From NCBI GenBank assembly GCA_003330885.1, contig CP030277.1, positions 2,463,501 to 2,527,500 on the forward strand: a stretch of DNA of 64,000 nucleotides, given 5' to 3'. Shown piece by piece: positions 1 to 8,109 of the stretch. The position numbers and the translations under genes were made by a program. Every line of letters starts with the position of its first letter. Positions within the stretch are counted from its first letter, which is position 1. The notes under the pieces were generated by a model, which saw nothing but the letters and a program-made list of their open reading frames with translations, was not told the DNA's origin and searched no databases. This DNA is from Rhodobiaceae bacterium (GTDB lineage: Bacteria > Pseudomonadota > Alphaproteobacteria > Parvibaculales > Parvibaculaceae).

Positions 1-596
1 CATCTTTTGACATGATCTCCATGCTCGCTCACAGCGATGTGACCAAAGACATGGTCAACAATCCAATGGAGCTTCTCGGAAACATTCTATTGCTGATCGT
101 TGGAGGCAACGACACCACGCGCAACTCCATTAGCGGCGGCGTGCTAGCCCTGAATGAGTTTCCAAAAGAATATCAGAAGCTGCGTGAAAATCTGGATGTC
201 ATTCCGAACATGGTCTCGGAAATCATCAGATGGCAAACCCCTTTTGCATATACCCGCAGGACGGCCTTAGAGGACGTTGAGCTCGGGGGAAAACTGATCA
301 AAAAAGGCGACAAGGTCGCGGCGTGGTACGCCTCGGGAAATCGTGACGAGACAGTATTCCCAGAGCCCGAAAAACTGATCGTCGACCGACCCAACGCTCG
401 AGATCAAATTTCATTTGGCTTTGGCGTTCATCACTGCATGGGAAGTCGCTTCGCTGAAATGCAACTACGCATCTTGTGGGAAGAAATCATGCAGCGCTTT
501 GAATTCATTGAGGTGGTTGGTGAGGCTCAACGAGTGCGGTCGAACATCGTACGAGGATACAGTCAGTTGCCCGTACGGTTGCATCCGCCCAAGTAA
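1..596 (+). CDS. Cytochrome P450, CYP153-type, 5'-truncated by window edge
   Basis: This is the C-terminal ~197 residues of a cytochrome P450; the frame is open to the left edge, so the gene starts outside the window. The I-helix oxygen-activation segment (GGNDTTRNS), the K-helix EXXR (EIIR) and the heme-ligand loop (FGFGVHHCMG, Cys ligand) are all present. The text is very close to the three complete P450s at 42.4-46.7 kb. CYP153 enzymes hydroxylate the terminal carbon of medium-chain alkanes and need a ferredoxin and a reductase. It is the last gene on the chromosome side before the mobile element; 235 bp separate its stop from the left repeat. The P450 call is certain; the subfamily is inferred from similarity. 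Confidence 0.93.
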   Translation, partial: SFDMISMLAHSDVTKDMVNNPMELLGNILLLIVGGNDTTRNSISGGVLALNEFPKEYQKLRENLDVIPNMVSEIIRWQTPFAYTRRTALEDVELGGKLIKKGDKVAAWYASGNRDETVFPEPEKLIVDRPNARDQISFGFGVHHCMGSRFAEMQLRILWEEIMQRFEFIEVVGEAQRVRSNIVRGYSQLPVRLHPPK

Positions 597-802
597 GACT
601 TAGAGCCAAAAAAGGTTGCAGGACGCACTCATGCTTCTTCAGATCAATGATTTGTAGGAAGTGTGTAGGTAGTCAGGACAAGAGATTCATGCCTTCTGAT
701 CCCGATAAGCCTTCTTATTCAACTACATAGACAGGTAGCAACGAACTACAGACACACATCCATCAGGTTTTTCACTCGAACACCGTAGGTCGCGTCAAAA
801 GC

Positions 803-840
803 AAAAAGCCCCTGATGCGTGAAGCACCAAGGGCTTTTCT
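803..840 (-). terminator. Original terminator of tRNA-fMet, stranded at the left junction
   Basis: On the minus strand the partial tRNA is followed by a stem pairing AGCCCTTGGTGC with GCATCAGGGGCT, then a run of T. This is a rho-independent terminator in the place expected for the original 3' trailer of the tRNA that the element split. Confidence 0.75.
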
Positions 841-888
841 TTGGTTGCGGGGATAGGATTTGAACCTATGACCTTCAGGTTATGAGCC
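832..888. repeat. Left attachment repeat (att), with 3' part of tRNA-fMet
   Basis: These 57 bp are identical to 35142-35198. They hold the CCA end, acceptor strand, T arm and 3' side of the anticodon arm of tRNA-fMet (minus strand, 842-888) plus 10 bp of trailer. Identity stops at the anticodon loop; after 888 the sequence no longer follows the tRNA. This is the classic scar of a tyrosine integrase acting at the anticodon region of a tRNA gene. Confidence 0.92.
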
Positions 889-945
889 GAATAGTGCAAC
901 CCCTAAGCATCTGATTTAACTCATATATTTCAGATGAGAAATATG

Positions 946-967
946 AGTGTGCTAGAAAATGTGCTAA
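946..967. promoter_or_regulatory. Candidate integrase arm-type repeats, left end
   Basis: AGTGTGCTAG (946-955) and ATGTGCTAA (959-967) repeat the core TGTGCTA 12 bp apart. Near the right end AGTGTGTTAG (35044-35053) and GTGTGTTATG (35056-35065) repeat TGTGTTA 11 bp apart. Such paired short repeats inside both ends suit integrase arm binding, but the motif is short. Confidence 0.35.
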
Positions 968-1182
968 TTTCGGCCAATTCCAGGTCTTTTGAGCGCCTCC
1001 TCATTCTTCACTATGAACGAATGTCGCTCGAACCCTTTTGCCACTGCCTTCCTACTTCCAATCCTGCATTAAATTTACATAAAAATACCGTTAAACATAT
1101 CAGATAGTCAACCACCCGCCCATATCGTTGAGCAAACGTTAGAGAATTGGACCAACGCACAGAATATTTCGAACCACAAAAA

Positions 1183-2892
1183 CTATTCGTCTACAGCTTT
1201 TTGCTGCGGAAACAGTAGCTGGCGCCAGTCAATCGGCTCAACAGGATCAAGATGGGCCTCGAGTTCTAAAAGTGCTCGATTGCCCGGCGAATTTTCAACT
1301 GCTGCTGCTACCTGCTTCTCAAGCGCGGTAGGTTGGTCAGCTATTCTAATTCGTTCCGCCAAGAACAGAATTGCAGCTGTTTCAAGAAGCTGAGGAACTC
1401 GAAGCTTGTTCTTTTTGTTTCTTTCCCGAAAGTAGGTGTCCAATACATCTTGATGCGAAGACAAGCTCCATGTTGGAACCAAACCAAACAATAGGTGCAC
1501 AAACATTGATACAACGGAGGGGTCTTCTAATTCCGCCAAGTATTTCCCTCTAATTTTCTCAAAAGAGTCCATTTTCTCATTGGATGAAAGGAAGTGGTTG
1601 AAGAGAAAATATAGAGCCAAAAATGGGCGACGTTCGACAGATGTTGACACATCGAACAGACTCTCAGCTTTTGCAAGCATCTCTCGCAAATCTGTTAGAG
1701 CCGCTCCCTCCTGCCCTTGTATGACGGGCAGCAATTGCTCCAAGAATCCCTCTAGTCTCCTCATCCCATGTTGGATCGTCAGCCCTTCTGAACGCCAAAT
1801 CCAATATTGCGCAGCCATCTGCATAGACATTATGCCCGATTTTTCCATGAGATAGTCATACGGCTCACAATCAGTCTTTGGTTGAGTTTCAACAAACCTG
1901 CGGATCACATGTCGGACGAGACGAGTTAAACCTTGAAACGAAAGCACACTGTTGCCGCTGATCTGCACCACTTCGCCGTACTGCCGATCCAGAGTAAGTT
2001 CTTTAGGTAGCTCCTTCAATTTGTGCACGTATTGGGAGCGGAGATTGTAGGCCTGCCTCAAGGCACCGGGAAGCTCTGCTCTGCTGATAGGCCCGGGCTG
2101 GCCCAATGCTTCTTCTCTGAAATAGGAAGAACTTACGGTGGAGAGCACATATTCTCTGAACCTTCTAGCGAGCGAAACATGTTCTTGCTCCAACAAAACT
2201 TCTCTCACTCGCGCACCTATTGCCGGTTCATATTTATTCAGGACACGATCTATTTTACGCCTCTTCGTTTCATCATAGTCGCTCCAGACAGTTTCATGGC
2301 CGTCAAATTCCTGCACCAGCGACTCGATCGAGGCCACAAGCATCGTGTATGCAAGTTCGAGATCATCTGACAGCCTATGAAGGCCTGTCACATATGTCCG
2401 GATCGCCCTCATGGCTGCGAGGTAGCTCTTTCGCTCTAGGGCAATAAGGTCTTGCGCAAGCGCAATCAAAAGCTCTTCGTCCTGCGGCTTACACCACACC
2501 TCATTGTCAAAGACTCGTCTCACGAGTTTATCTGGGGGCGTAGCTACAGAGAGGGTTCCTTTTCCACTTGTCATGCGAGATGCCAAGTCATAGTCCGGCG
2601 TACTTACTACATTGAGAGCGAAGGACAACACTGCAGAAAAGTCTTGGATGTACGGCTCCATCCCGTGCGAAACTAAGACACCAGGTCCTTTCTCCTCCGC
2701 TTCAATCCGCTCAGTGAGCTCATAAACTACCGCCTTTGCCTCCCGCAATGTACTAGTTGGCTGCAGCCGCCCCATCGCTGTTTCAATCGGTCCGTCACGA
2801 CCCAATCTCAGGTTTGTGTATATGATCCCGCGCAGTTCATTCTGACGCCCAACTTCGCGAGTGAAAAGTTTACCCGAATTTATCTGCAGCAT
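1183..2892 (-). CDS. Large HEPN-like hypothetical protein
   Basis: This 569-aa protein is not assigned to a named family. A mainly helical central region (residues ~165-300) ends in RSQYVH (R285, H290), which fits the Rx4-6H active motif of HEPN ribonucleases and resembles Apea-type HEPN domains. The N-terminal ~160 residues and the C-terminal half (from ~340, helical) have no motif I recognise. No signal peptide or membrane segment is visible. It follows hipA on the same strand with a 194-bp gap, inside a defence block. HEPN domains usually cut RNA in toxin, abortive-infection or anti-phage systems; that role here is inference from the motif and neighbours. Confidence 0.6.
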   Translation of the reverse strand: MLQINSGKLFTREVGRQNELRGIIYTNLRLGRDGPIETAMGRLQPTSTLREAKAVVYELTERIEAEEKGPGVLVSHGMEPYIQDFSAVLSFALNVVSTPDYDLASRMTSGKGTLSVATPPDKLVRRVFDNEVWCKPQDEELLIALAQDLIALERKSYLAAMRAIRTYVTGLHRLSDDLELAYTMLVASIESLVQEFDGHETVWSDYDETKRRKIDRVLNKYEPAIGARVREVLLEQEHVSLARRFREYVLSTVSSSYFREEALGQPGPISRAELPGALRQAYNLRSQYVHKLKELPKELTLDRQYGEVVQISGNSVLSFQGLTRLVRHVIRRFVETQPKTDCEPYDYLMEKSGIMSMQMAAQYWIWRSEGLTIQHGMRRLEGFLEQLLPVIQGQEGAALTDLREMLAKAESLFDVSTSVERRPFLALYFLFNHFLSSNEKMDSFEKIRGKYLAELEDPSVVSMFVHLLFGLVPTWSLSSHQDVLDTYFRERNKKNKLRVPQLLETAAILFLAERIRIADQPTALEKQVAAAVENSPGNRALLELEAHLDPVEPIDWRQLLFPQQKAVDE

Positions 2893-3086
2893 TTCTTTGA
2901 CCTAAAGCTAGCCATGCAGAGCTGATGTGCTCAAAAATGTTTGTCGGATCCATATAGTAATCACATTGCAACTTAGACTTCAGCGCATGCAAATTGCAGT
3001 TGAAGTGCGCAGGAGTATGCTGCTTCCCATTTCAACTCGGTTGGGAAGTGGCAGAGATCATTTCTTTGCCTATCACTTGCTCTTCA

Positions 3087-4406
3087 TCAATTCATGTTTC
3101 CAACGATAGCAGCAGCACGTTCTCTCATGCCTAAGCCAATAGCTTCCGCAAGCCTGACTGGGAACCCATCAGGCATTGACCTAATTGTCTCTTGCAATGC
3201 ACCATCTAACGAAAGTTGAATTTCCTCGTATATTTCGATGGCCAAGTTAGTAGACAACGCAGCAGCCTTGGCAGACTGCGCGAAGTGTCGAGGGTGAATA
3301 CGGGAAAGGGCATAGTAACGGCTGTCTCCTGCAGCCATCGCGAGCTTTAGGTCACGCCTCCTCAGCTCGCCTGCCACATAGTTTGGTTGTGCCGACAGTA
3401 CGTCATAGAGAGGTGTCATACGAAAACGCCCTCCTGGCCGCAGAAAGACGCTGAAATTTTTGGCATGCCCGTCGGTGGCCGCCATCATCCAGAAAACTAT
3501 TTGTGACTTTAGAAAAAGACGCTGGTCTTCGTCTGGCCGGTCACTTGTTTTGAGGAGTCTCAGGCATTCGACAATACCAGGGCCTCCCTCAGAGTTATAC
3601 TTTTGAGCGGGTGGAACGGAGAGTGCCTGACAAAAATCTTCTTGAGGCAGCCGAAGAAGCCGTCCATCTTTTGTCCATGAACGGTCAAATCTCTCCACAG
3701 ATAGAACTCGGATGTCTTCAAAGTCGAGAATTTCGGTTTGCGCAACAGGTAAGCCGAGAGCCGAACAGAGGCGCATGCAAAAGTGTTCATTCTCAACGCT
3801 TTCAGTCATGTCTAGACCGTTAGGGAGCTTTCCAATTCGTGGCTTTAGAATATGGGTGGTTGCTGTTGCGCCGATAGGCTCCTGCCACAGACCATCGGAA
3901 AATAGTAATGCGGTTTTTTCCTGTGCACCAGCAATTGATATTCGGAAATCGCGATCATCACCCATTGTTATACCAAGAGGATTGGTGCGAAGCTCGCGGA
4001 GCAATTGGGCAATTTCGGCATTGTTTAACTCGTTGCCGCGTATGTACCCAACCTCTTCGATCGGTTCGTCGATTGGCACAAACTGAAGAGCACCAACACA
4101 GTCTCGCCCAATTTTTGAAAGGAGACTGAATGCGTCTGTATTGATCGCACCAGTTCGTTCCGCCAATCGTTTACGAATAACATCATTATCTGGAAGCAAA
4201 TTCTCAAATACAGCAGCTACTGGCGCACCGATATATTTCTGACGCCGTAGCTTGAGTGACAAAGAAATTGGAAAAGCATTCCGCCAATCCAGCCAGTCTT
4301 CTGAGTACACAAAGGAAATCGCACCGCTACTCGCACGTTCGAGGATGCCCACATTGCGCCCATTGAGGACGACATGCAGTTTTCCACTTAGGCGCGGGGG
4401 AGCCAC
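3087..4406 (-). CDS. hipA: HipA-type serine/threonine kinase toxin
   Basis: The 439-aa length is normal for HipA. The N-terminal couple_hipA-like region (residues ~10-110) is followed by the kinase part with SIAGAQEKTAL (ATP-binding region), ATDGHAKNFSV (catalytic loop) and the YDVLSA metal-binding region. Known HipA kinases phosphorylate glutamyl-tRNA synthetase and cause growth arrest; the target here is unknown. The gene starts with GTG and shares one base with the hipB stop (TAGTG), so the two are translationally coupled, antitoxin first. Likely autorepressed by the HipB-HipA complex at the repeats at 4683-4745. Confidence 0.93.
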   Translation of the reverse strand: MAPPRLSGKLHVVLNGRNVGILERASSGAISFVYSEDWLDWRNAFPISLSLKLRRQKYIGAPVAAVFENLLPDNDVIRKRLAERTGAINTDAFSLLSKIGRDCVGALQFVPIDEPIEEVGYIRGNELNNAEIAQLLRELRTNPLGITMGDDRDFRISIAGAQEKTALLFSDGLWQEPIGATATTHILKPRIGKLPNGLDMTESVENEHFCMRLCSALGLPVAQTEILDFEDIRVLSVERFDRSWTKDGRLLRLPQEDFCQALSVPPAQKYNSEGGPGIVECLRLLKTSDRPDEDQRLFLKSQIVFWMMAATDGHAKNFSVFLRPGGRFRMTPLYDVLSAQPNYVAGELRRRDLKLAMAAGDSRYYALSRIHPRHFAQSAKAAALSTNLAIEIYEEIQLSLDGALQETIRSMPDGFPVRLAEAIGLGMRERAAAIVGNMN

Positions 4407-4675
4407 TAGAAGATATCCTCGATCCGCGCACTACTCTGACTACGCGTCTGGATGACTATTTCGATGTCGAGGGCGGCGATGACATCAAAAATTGTTTGGA
4501 GTTTCACCCCAGGTTGGCCAGCTTCAATCTTTGATATCGTTTTTTGATACGAACCGATCTTTTTCGCTAGATCGGTCTGAGTTAGCTCCAAATTCCGACG
4601 TCGGTTTCGAAGCACCTGTCCGAGCTGCTCTGGACTCCGGGCAATTGCTTCAGACATGGCCTTTTCATATGACAT
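4406..4675 (-). CDS. hipB: HipB-type antitoxin, XRE-family DNA-binding protein
   Basis: An 89-aa protein with an XRE helix-turn-helix (QLGQVLRNRRR through TQTDLAKKIGSYQKTISKIE) typical of HipB. The chosen start is the ATG at 4675. The frame can be extended to 4747, but the added residues (repeated GYI) are the operator repeats read as protein. A downstream ATG (4657) is also possible. It would neutralise HipA and repress its own promoter. Its regulatory region also faces the CBASS operon on the other strand. Confidence 0.9.
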   Translation of the reverse strand: MSYEKAMSEAIARSPEQLGQVLRNRRRNLELTQTDLAKKIGSYQKTISKIEAGQPGVKLQTIFDVIAALDIEIVIQTRSQSSARIEDIF

Positions 4676-4682
4676 ATCCGGA

Positions 4683-4745
4683 ATATACCCTAAACGACAT
4701 ATATTGTCAATATACCCCAAATAGGATAAAAATAAAATATACCCC
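4683..4745. promoter_or_regulatory. Three ATATACCC repeats at 27-bp spacing between hipBA and CBASS
   Basis: ATATACCC occurs at 4683, 4710 and 4737, each 27 bp apart; the last two continue as ATATACCCCAAA. Related sites follow as GGTATATTGGG (4823-4833, partly inverted) and GTATACCCC (4850-4858). Regular spacing near two and a half helical turns suggests cooperative binding by a dimeric repressor, most simply HipB. The region serves hipB leftward and the CBASS genes rightward. Confidence 0.65.
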
Positions 4746-4911
4746 AAAGAGTATATTTACAATGTCAACGAACAAGACCGTAGAGGACACCCACCCATTG
4801 ATCGAAACTTACATTGTAGTCAGGTATATTGGGTTGGAATCCACCAAAGTATACCCCATATAGATTTATGGACATTTGGACATCTTAAGACTCAGCTGGA
4901 CAACCAAACCA

Positions 4912-5934
4912 ATGACCCCCAACGCCCGGTTTACAGAATTTATTACCGACATCACGCCTAGCACAACAACAAATAACCGCTCGGCGGCGGCTCATACATC
5001 GGTGAGAAATGCACTAACGAACGACGCTGATTACAAGAATGAAGTTATCCGTACATTTCTTGGGGGATCATACAAACGCAAAACAGCTATACGACCCGTT
5101 ATGAAAGACGGGGAGACCGAACGGCCCGACGTTGACATCTATGTTGTTGTGAACGGATCAGAATGGTCGAAAAGCCCAGAAGACATCATCAACGACCTAT
5201 ATTCCGCACTCAATCGAAGCCGCACCGAGCTAAACATCACTCGCCTAAAACGCAATAGATGTTCCATCGCAGTATCAACTGACAAAGCAGATATGGATGT
5301 ATCTCCGTTGCTGGAAAGAAGTTGGTCCGGTTTCTACCGTATTGGAAACCGCAACACGGGTGAATGGTACAACACAGACCCCGAAGGCCACACGACATGG
5401 TCAGCCAGCGTAAACAAAGGCGCGGGAAATCGATTCAATCCAATGGTCAAAATGCTGAAATGGAATCGACGCGAGTTTCCAACGAAAAACAAACATCCGA
5501 AAAGCATCGCATTGGAGGCTCTGGTAGCAAAACACATGAGCCGAACCGAGACCCACTATGGAAAATTGCTCCACGACACATTCGATGACATTGTTTCTGC
5601 GTATTCCATGAGCAGATTTCTCGGCACCTGCCCAACCATTGAAGATCCTTGTGTTCCCGGCGGCGATCTGCTCGGTGGTGTATCAGGAGAAGCTTTTTCC
5701 GCCTACTACGACAAACTCGAATATTTCCGCGATGAGGCCCGCAAAGGTTTGGATAGCGCGACGCAGGAAACAGCGACCAAGCATTGGCGGCGCATATTGG
5801 GACAACGCTTTCCCGCACCAAAATCAACCGGAACAACAAACTCGTCAGCTCTAAAATCTTCCATAGGCGTATCTCCACTATCATTTCCAGCAAAAGCATC
5901 AACCCCCCCCAACAAGCCTGCTGATTTCGCGTGA
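4912..5934 (+). CDS. CD-NTase (CBASS cyclic oligonucleotide synthase)
   Basis: A 340-aa nucleotidyltransferase of the cGAS/DncV-like kind. GGSYKRKTAI (51-60) is the G-S nucleotide-binding motif, DVD (73-75) supplies two catalytic acids and the DMDVSPL segment (117-123) the third. On infection it would make a cyclic di- or trinucleotide; product and clade cannot be read from sequence. The start at 4912 (MTPNARFTEF) fits the family better than the TTG at 4876. The C-terminus is a low-complexity Pro/Ser tail ending in PADFA; in type II CBASS this tail is joined to targets by Cap2 and released by Cap3. It overlaps cap2 by 4 bp (GTGA). Confidence 0.93.
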   Translation: MTPNARFTEFITDITPSTTTNNRSAAAHTSVRNALTNDADYKNEVIRTFLGGSYKRKTAIRPVMKDGETERPDVDIYVVVNGSEWSKSPEDIINDLYSALNRSRTELNITRLKRNRCSIAVSTDKADMDVSPLLERSWSGFYRIGNRNTGEWYNTDPEGHTTWSASVNKGAGNRFNPMVKMLKWNRREFPTKNKHPKSIALEALVAKHMSRTETHYGKLLHDTFDDIVSAYSMSRFLGTCPTIEDPCVPGGDLLGGVSGEAFSAYYDKLEYFRDEARKGLDSATQETATKHWRRILGQRFPAPKSTGTTNSSALKSSIGVSPLSFPAKASTPPNKPADFA

Positions 5935-7661
5935 CTATATGGTGGATGGAAAACCACTTACGGCTCAGTGAGGAACGCACCTCAATAGACGACCTGCGGT
6001 CAAAAGCTGATTGGCTGGAGAACGTGGAATGGTCGCTGGATGACAACAGCTGCATACGCATCATATTCGACATAAGACTCGACCACGATACTTTCAACCT
6101 TCAACTCACCTACCCGAATACATTTCCCAGTTCCGTTCCAAATATCACTCCTACTTGCAAAATTCGACTCTCGGAACACCAATATGGGAATGGCGACCTG
6201 TGCCTGGAAATACGACCAGACAATTGGCGGACCGAGTTCACCGGCGCTGACATGATTCAAAGCGCATTTAACCTACTAGACACGGAAAGGCCAGGCGTTG
6301 ATGGAACCAGTACCACAGCACCATCAGCTCACGATGTGCCAGAAGCTATCAGCATTCGTCACGAGATAAGCCGCTTCTACATCAGCCCTGAACATTTAGC
6401 AGTCATCACCACTGAAGCACACCGAGGGCTTACAGCAACACTTTGGGCATTATGGACAAACGAGAGCTTCATAGTTACCCACATCAAATCGCTCGAAGCA
6501 AATGATTGGTCTTGGGTCAACACATCAGTTCCTACGGCACTAAAGGAAAATACGCTCCCCCGAAAAGCGGTTGTGATCAAGACCGAGAAAAAGAAGTCTG
6601 CCTTTGGCAAAGTATCAAAAACTGAAGATCTCGGTAATATCTTGGGCAACCATCAGGAGCTAACCAAGACAAGTTACCATTGCATAGTCATCACCGCAGA
6701 CAATGAGGTCCTTCTCTTTCACCAAATCGAAGAGGTTAAGGGCTTAATACGCTACCGCACAATTATTGCTCCAAACGAAAACCAGCGACGATCAGGGGAG
6801 GAATATGCGGAGGTTGATAAAGTCCGAATAGGAATTGTGGGACTAGGCTCACTTGGATCAAAAATCGCAGTGTCTTTAGCCCGCGTTGGCATTGGTCGTT
6901 TCGATCTAATAGACGGAGATATTCTACATCCCGGAAACTTAGAACGCCACGACGCAGATTGGCGCGACATCGGCGCACATAAAGTCGATGCAGCCAAACA
7001 ACGAATGACACTTGTATCGCCAAATATTGAGATATCTGCTCGCCGCGTTTCCATCGGCGCACAAGTATCTGCAACCGAAGCTAGCAATGTCAACGGCGCC
7101 CTCGATAATTGCGACCTGATAATTGATGCAACGGCCAACCCAAATGTTTTTAACCATTTAGCTGGCATTACTACTGCATCAAGAAAAACACTGGTGTGGG
7201 GGGCTATTTACGCCGGAGGAATCGGTGGGTATATCGCACGCTCCAGACCAGACAAAGATGCCGGCCCATTTTTGATTAGGCAAGCGCTAAACGAGTTTTA
7301 CGAAACTATTGACGAGTCTCCCCCTACTACCGACAGAGAAGGTTATGATGGGCGGCGCGGAGACGAAGTGTTCATCGCTACAGACTCGGAAGTGTCAGTT
7401 ATCGCAAACCATATGACCAACTTCGCGCTCGACGCTTTGTTAGCAAGGGAGCCATCCTATTACCAAGATGCTGTTTATTTCATTGGTCTAAAAAGAGAAT
7501 GGGCATTTGAAGGGCCATTCCATGTCCAACCGATCAGCGTCACAGCATCAAATCACGGAAAGCAGAAAACAGGAAAGTGGGATCCTGTCCAGGCAGAGTT
7601 TTTGGGCGAGTTACTGGACCTGAAGCGCAATGAAATTGAGAATAGAAGAAAAAACAGTTAG
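5931..7661 (+). CDS. cap2: Cap2-like E2-E1 fusion (CBASS ubiquitin-like transferase)
   Basis: A 576-aa fusion. Residues ~1-120 are E2/UBC-like with the expected active cysteine in GDLCLEI (C91). A middle region (~140-280) precedes a ThiF/E1-like domain with the nucleotide-binding GLGSLGS (304-310) and DGDILHPGNLERH, where the acidic and Arg residues of the adenylation site lie. In type II CBASS, Cap2 conjugates the C-terminus of the CD-NTase to targets and primes it. Oddity: no cysteine occurs after C394, so the C-terminal E1 thioester cysteine known in characterised Cap2 has no candidate here. The start is GTG within the stop of the CD-NTase gene (GTGA); the gene overlaps cap3 by 32 bp. Confidence 0.92.
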   Translation: MTIWWMENHLRLSEERTSIDDLRSKADWLENVEWSLDDNSCIRIIFDIRLDHDTFNLQLTYPNTFPSSVPNITPTCKIRLSEHQYGNGDLCLEIRPDNWRTEFTGADMIQSAFNLLDTERPGVDGTSTTAPSAHDVPEAISIRHEISRFYISPEHLAVITTEAHRGLTATLWALWTNESFIVTHIKSLEANDWSWVNTSVPTALKENTLPRKAVVIKTEKKKSAFGKVSKTEDLGNILGNHQELTKTSYHCIVITADNEVLLFHQIEEVKGLIRYRTIIAPNENQRRSGEEYAEVDKVRIGIVGLGSLGSKIAVSLARVGIGRFDLIDGDILHPGNLERHDADWRDIGAHKVDAAKQRMTLVSPNIEISARRVSIGAQVSATEASNVNGALDNCDLIIDATANPNVFNHLAGITTASRKTLVWGAIYAGGIGGYIARSRPDKDAGPFLIRQALNEFYETIDESPPTTDREGYDGRRGDEVFIATDSEVSVIANHMTNFALDALLAREPSYYQDAVYFIGLKREWAFEGPFHVQPISVTASNHGKQKTGKWDPVQAEFLGELLDLKRNEIENRRKNS

Positions 7662-8109
7662 AGATTGGCGCCGCTCTCTACTCAACGCGATGACGCGGGA
7701 AATAGGAGGCGTCCTTTATGGAGAGCACGTCGGAGAAGCAGATTTTCGGGTTGTGGCCTTCAGCACGCAAACCGTCGGAGGCGATCAAACGAGTTTTCGC
7801 CGTGATGCACTCATCGCAAAAAGAGAACTTAGCGAAATGGCAAACGTGTTCGGAAACGAGCACAGTCGCTTCAATTACCTTGGTGAATGGCACTCCCATC
7901 CAAACGCGGAAGCACTACCTAGTCCAAAAGATATTGCCACCATGCACAACCTTTTGACGGATCCAACAACCAATGTAAATTTCCTAATACTCATAATTGT
8001 TCGACTCTCTCGGCACAACACTGTTGAAGTATCAGCACACACCTTTTTGGCCTCGGGACATACATTGCAGTGCGAAATTATGATTGAGAAAGGCGAAAGA
8101 GAACAATGA
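7630..8109 (+). CDS. cap3: Cap3-like JAB/JAMM isopeptidase of CBASS
   Basis: A 159-aa JAB-domain metalloprotease. The JAMM zinc site is complete: E24 (TREIGGVLYG), H88 and H90 (EWHSHP), S98 and D101 (SPKD). Family members cleave the bond between the CD-NTase C-terminus and its target and so oppose Cap2. The start overlaps the end of cap2; an alternative ATG (MTREIGG) at 7690 would leave E24 too close to the N-terminus, so the earlier start is preferred. It overlaps the next gene by 4 bp (ATGA), so the four genes read as one coupled operon. Confidence 0.9.
   Translation: MKLRIEEKTVRDWRRSLLNAMTREIGGVLYGEHVGEADFRVVAFSTQTVGGDQTSFRRDALIAKRELSEMANVFGNEHSRFNYLGEWHSHPNAEALPSPKDIATMHNLLTDPTTNVNFLILIIVRLSRHNTVEVSAHTFLASGHTLQCEIMIEKGEREQ

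Larger units (their letters stand above)
597..1182. other. Gene-free junction between chromosome and mobile element
   Basis: No convincing gene is seen here. The first part (597-802) is chromosomal flank after the P450. Then come a terminator hairpin (803-840), the left copy of the 57-bp repeat with a partial tRNA-fMet (832-888), and element DNA up to the HEPN-like gene. Just inside the repeat, an interrupted inverted repeat (CATCTGA at about 909 and TCAGATG at about 930) and two GTGCTA motifs (946-967) are candidate integrase or excision sites. Confidence 0.6.

Noticed and set aside
4676..4747. N-terminal extension of HipB
   Set aside because: The added residues are the ATATACCC repeats read as protein (repeated GYI); they belong to the operator.
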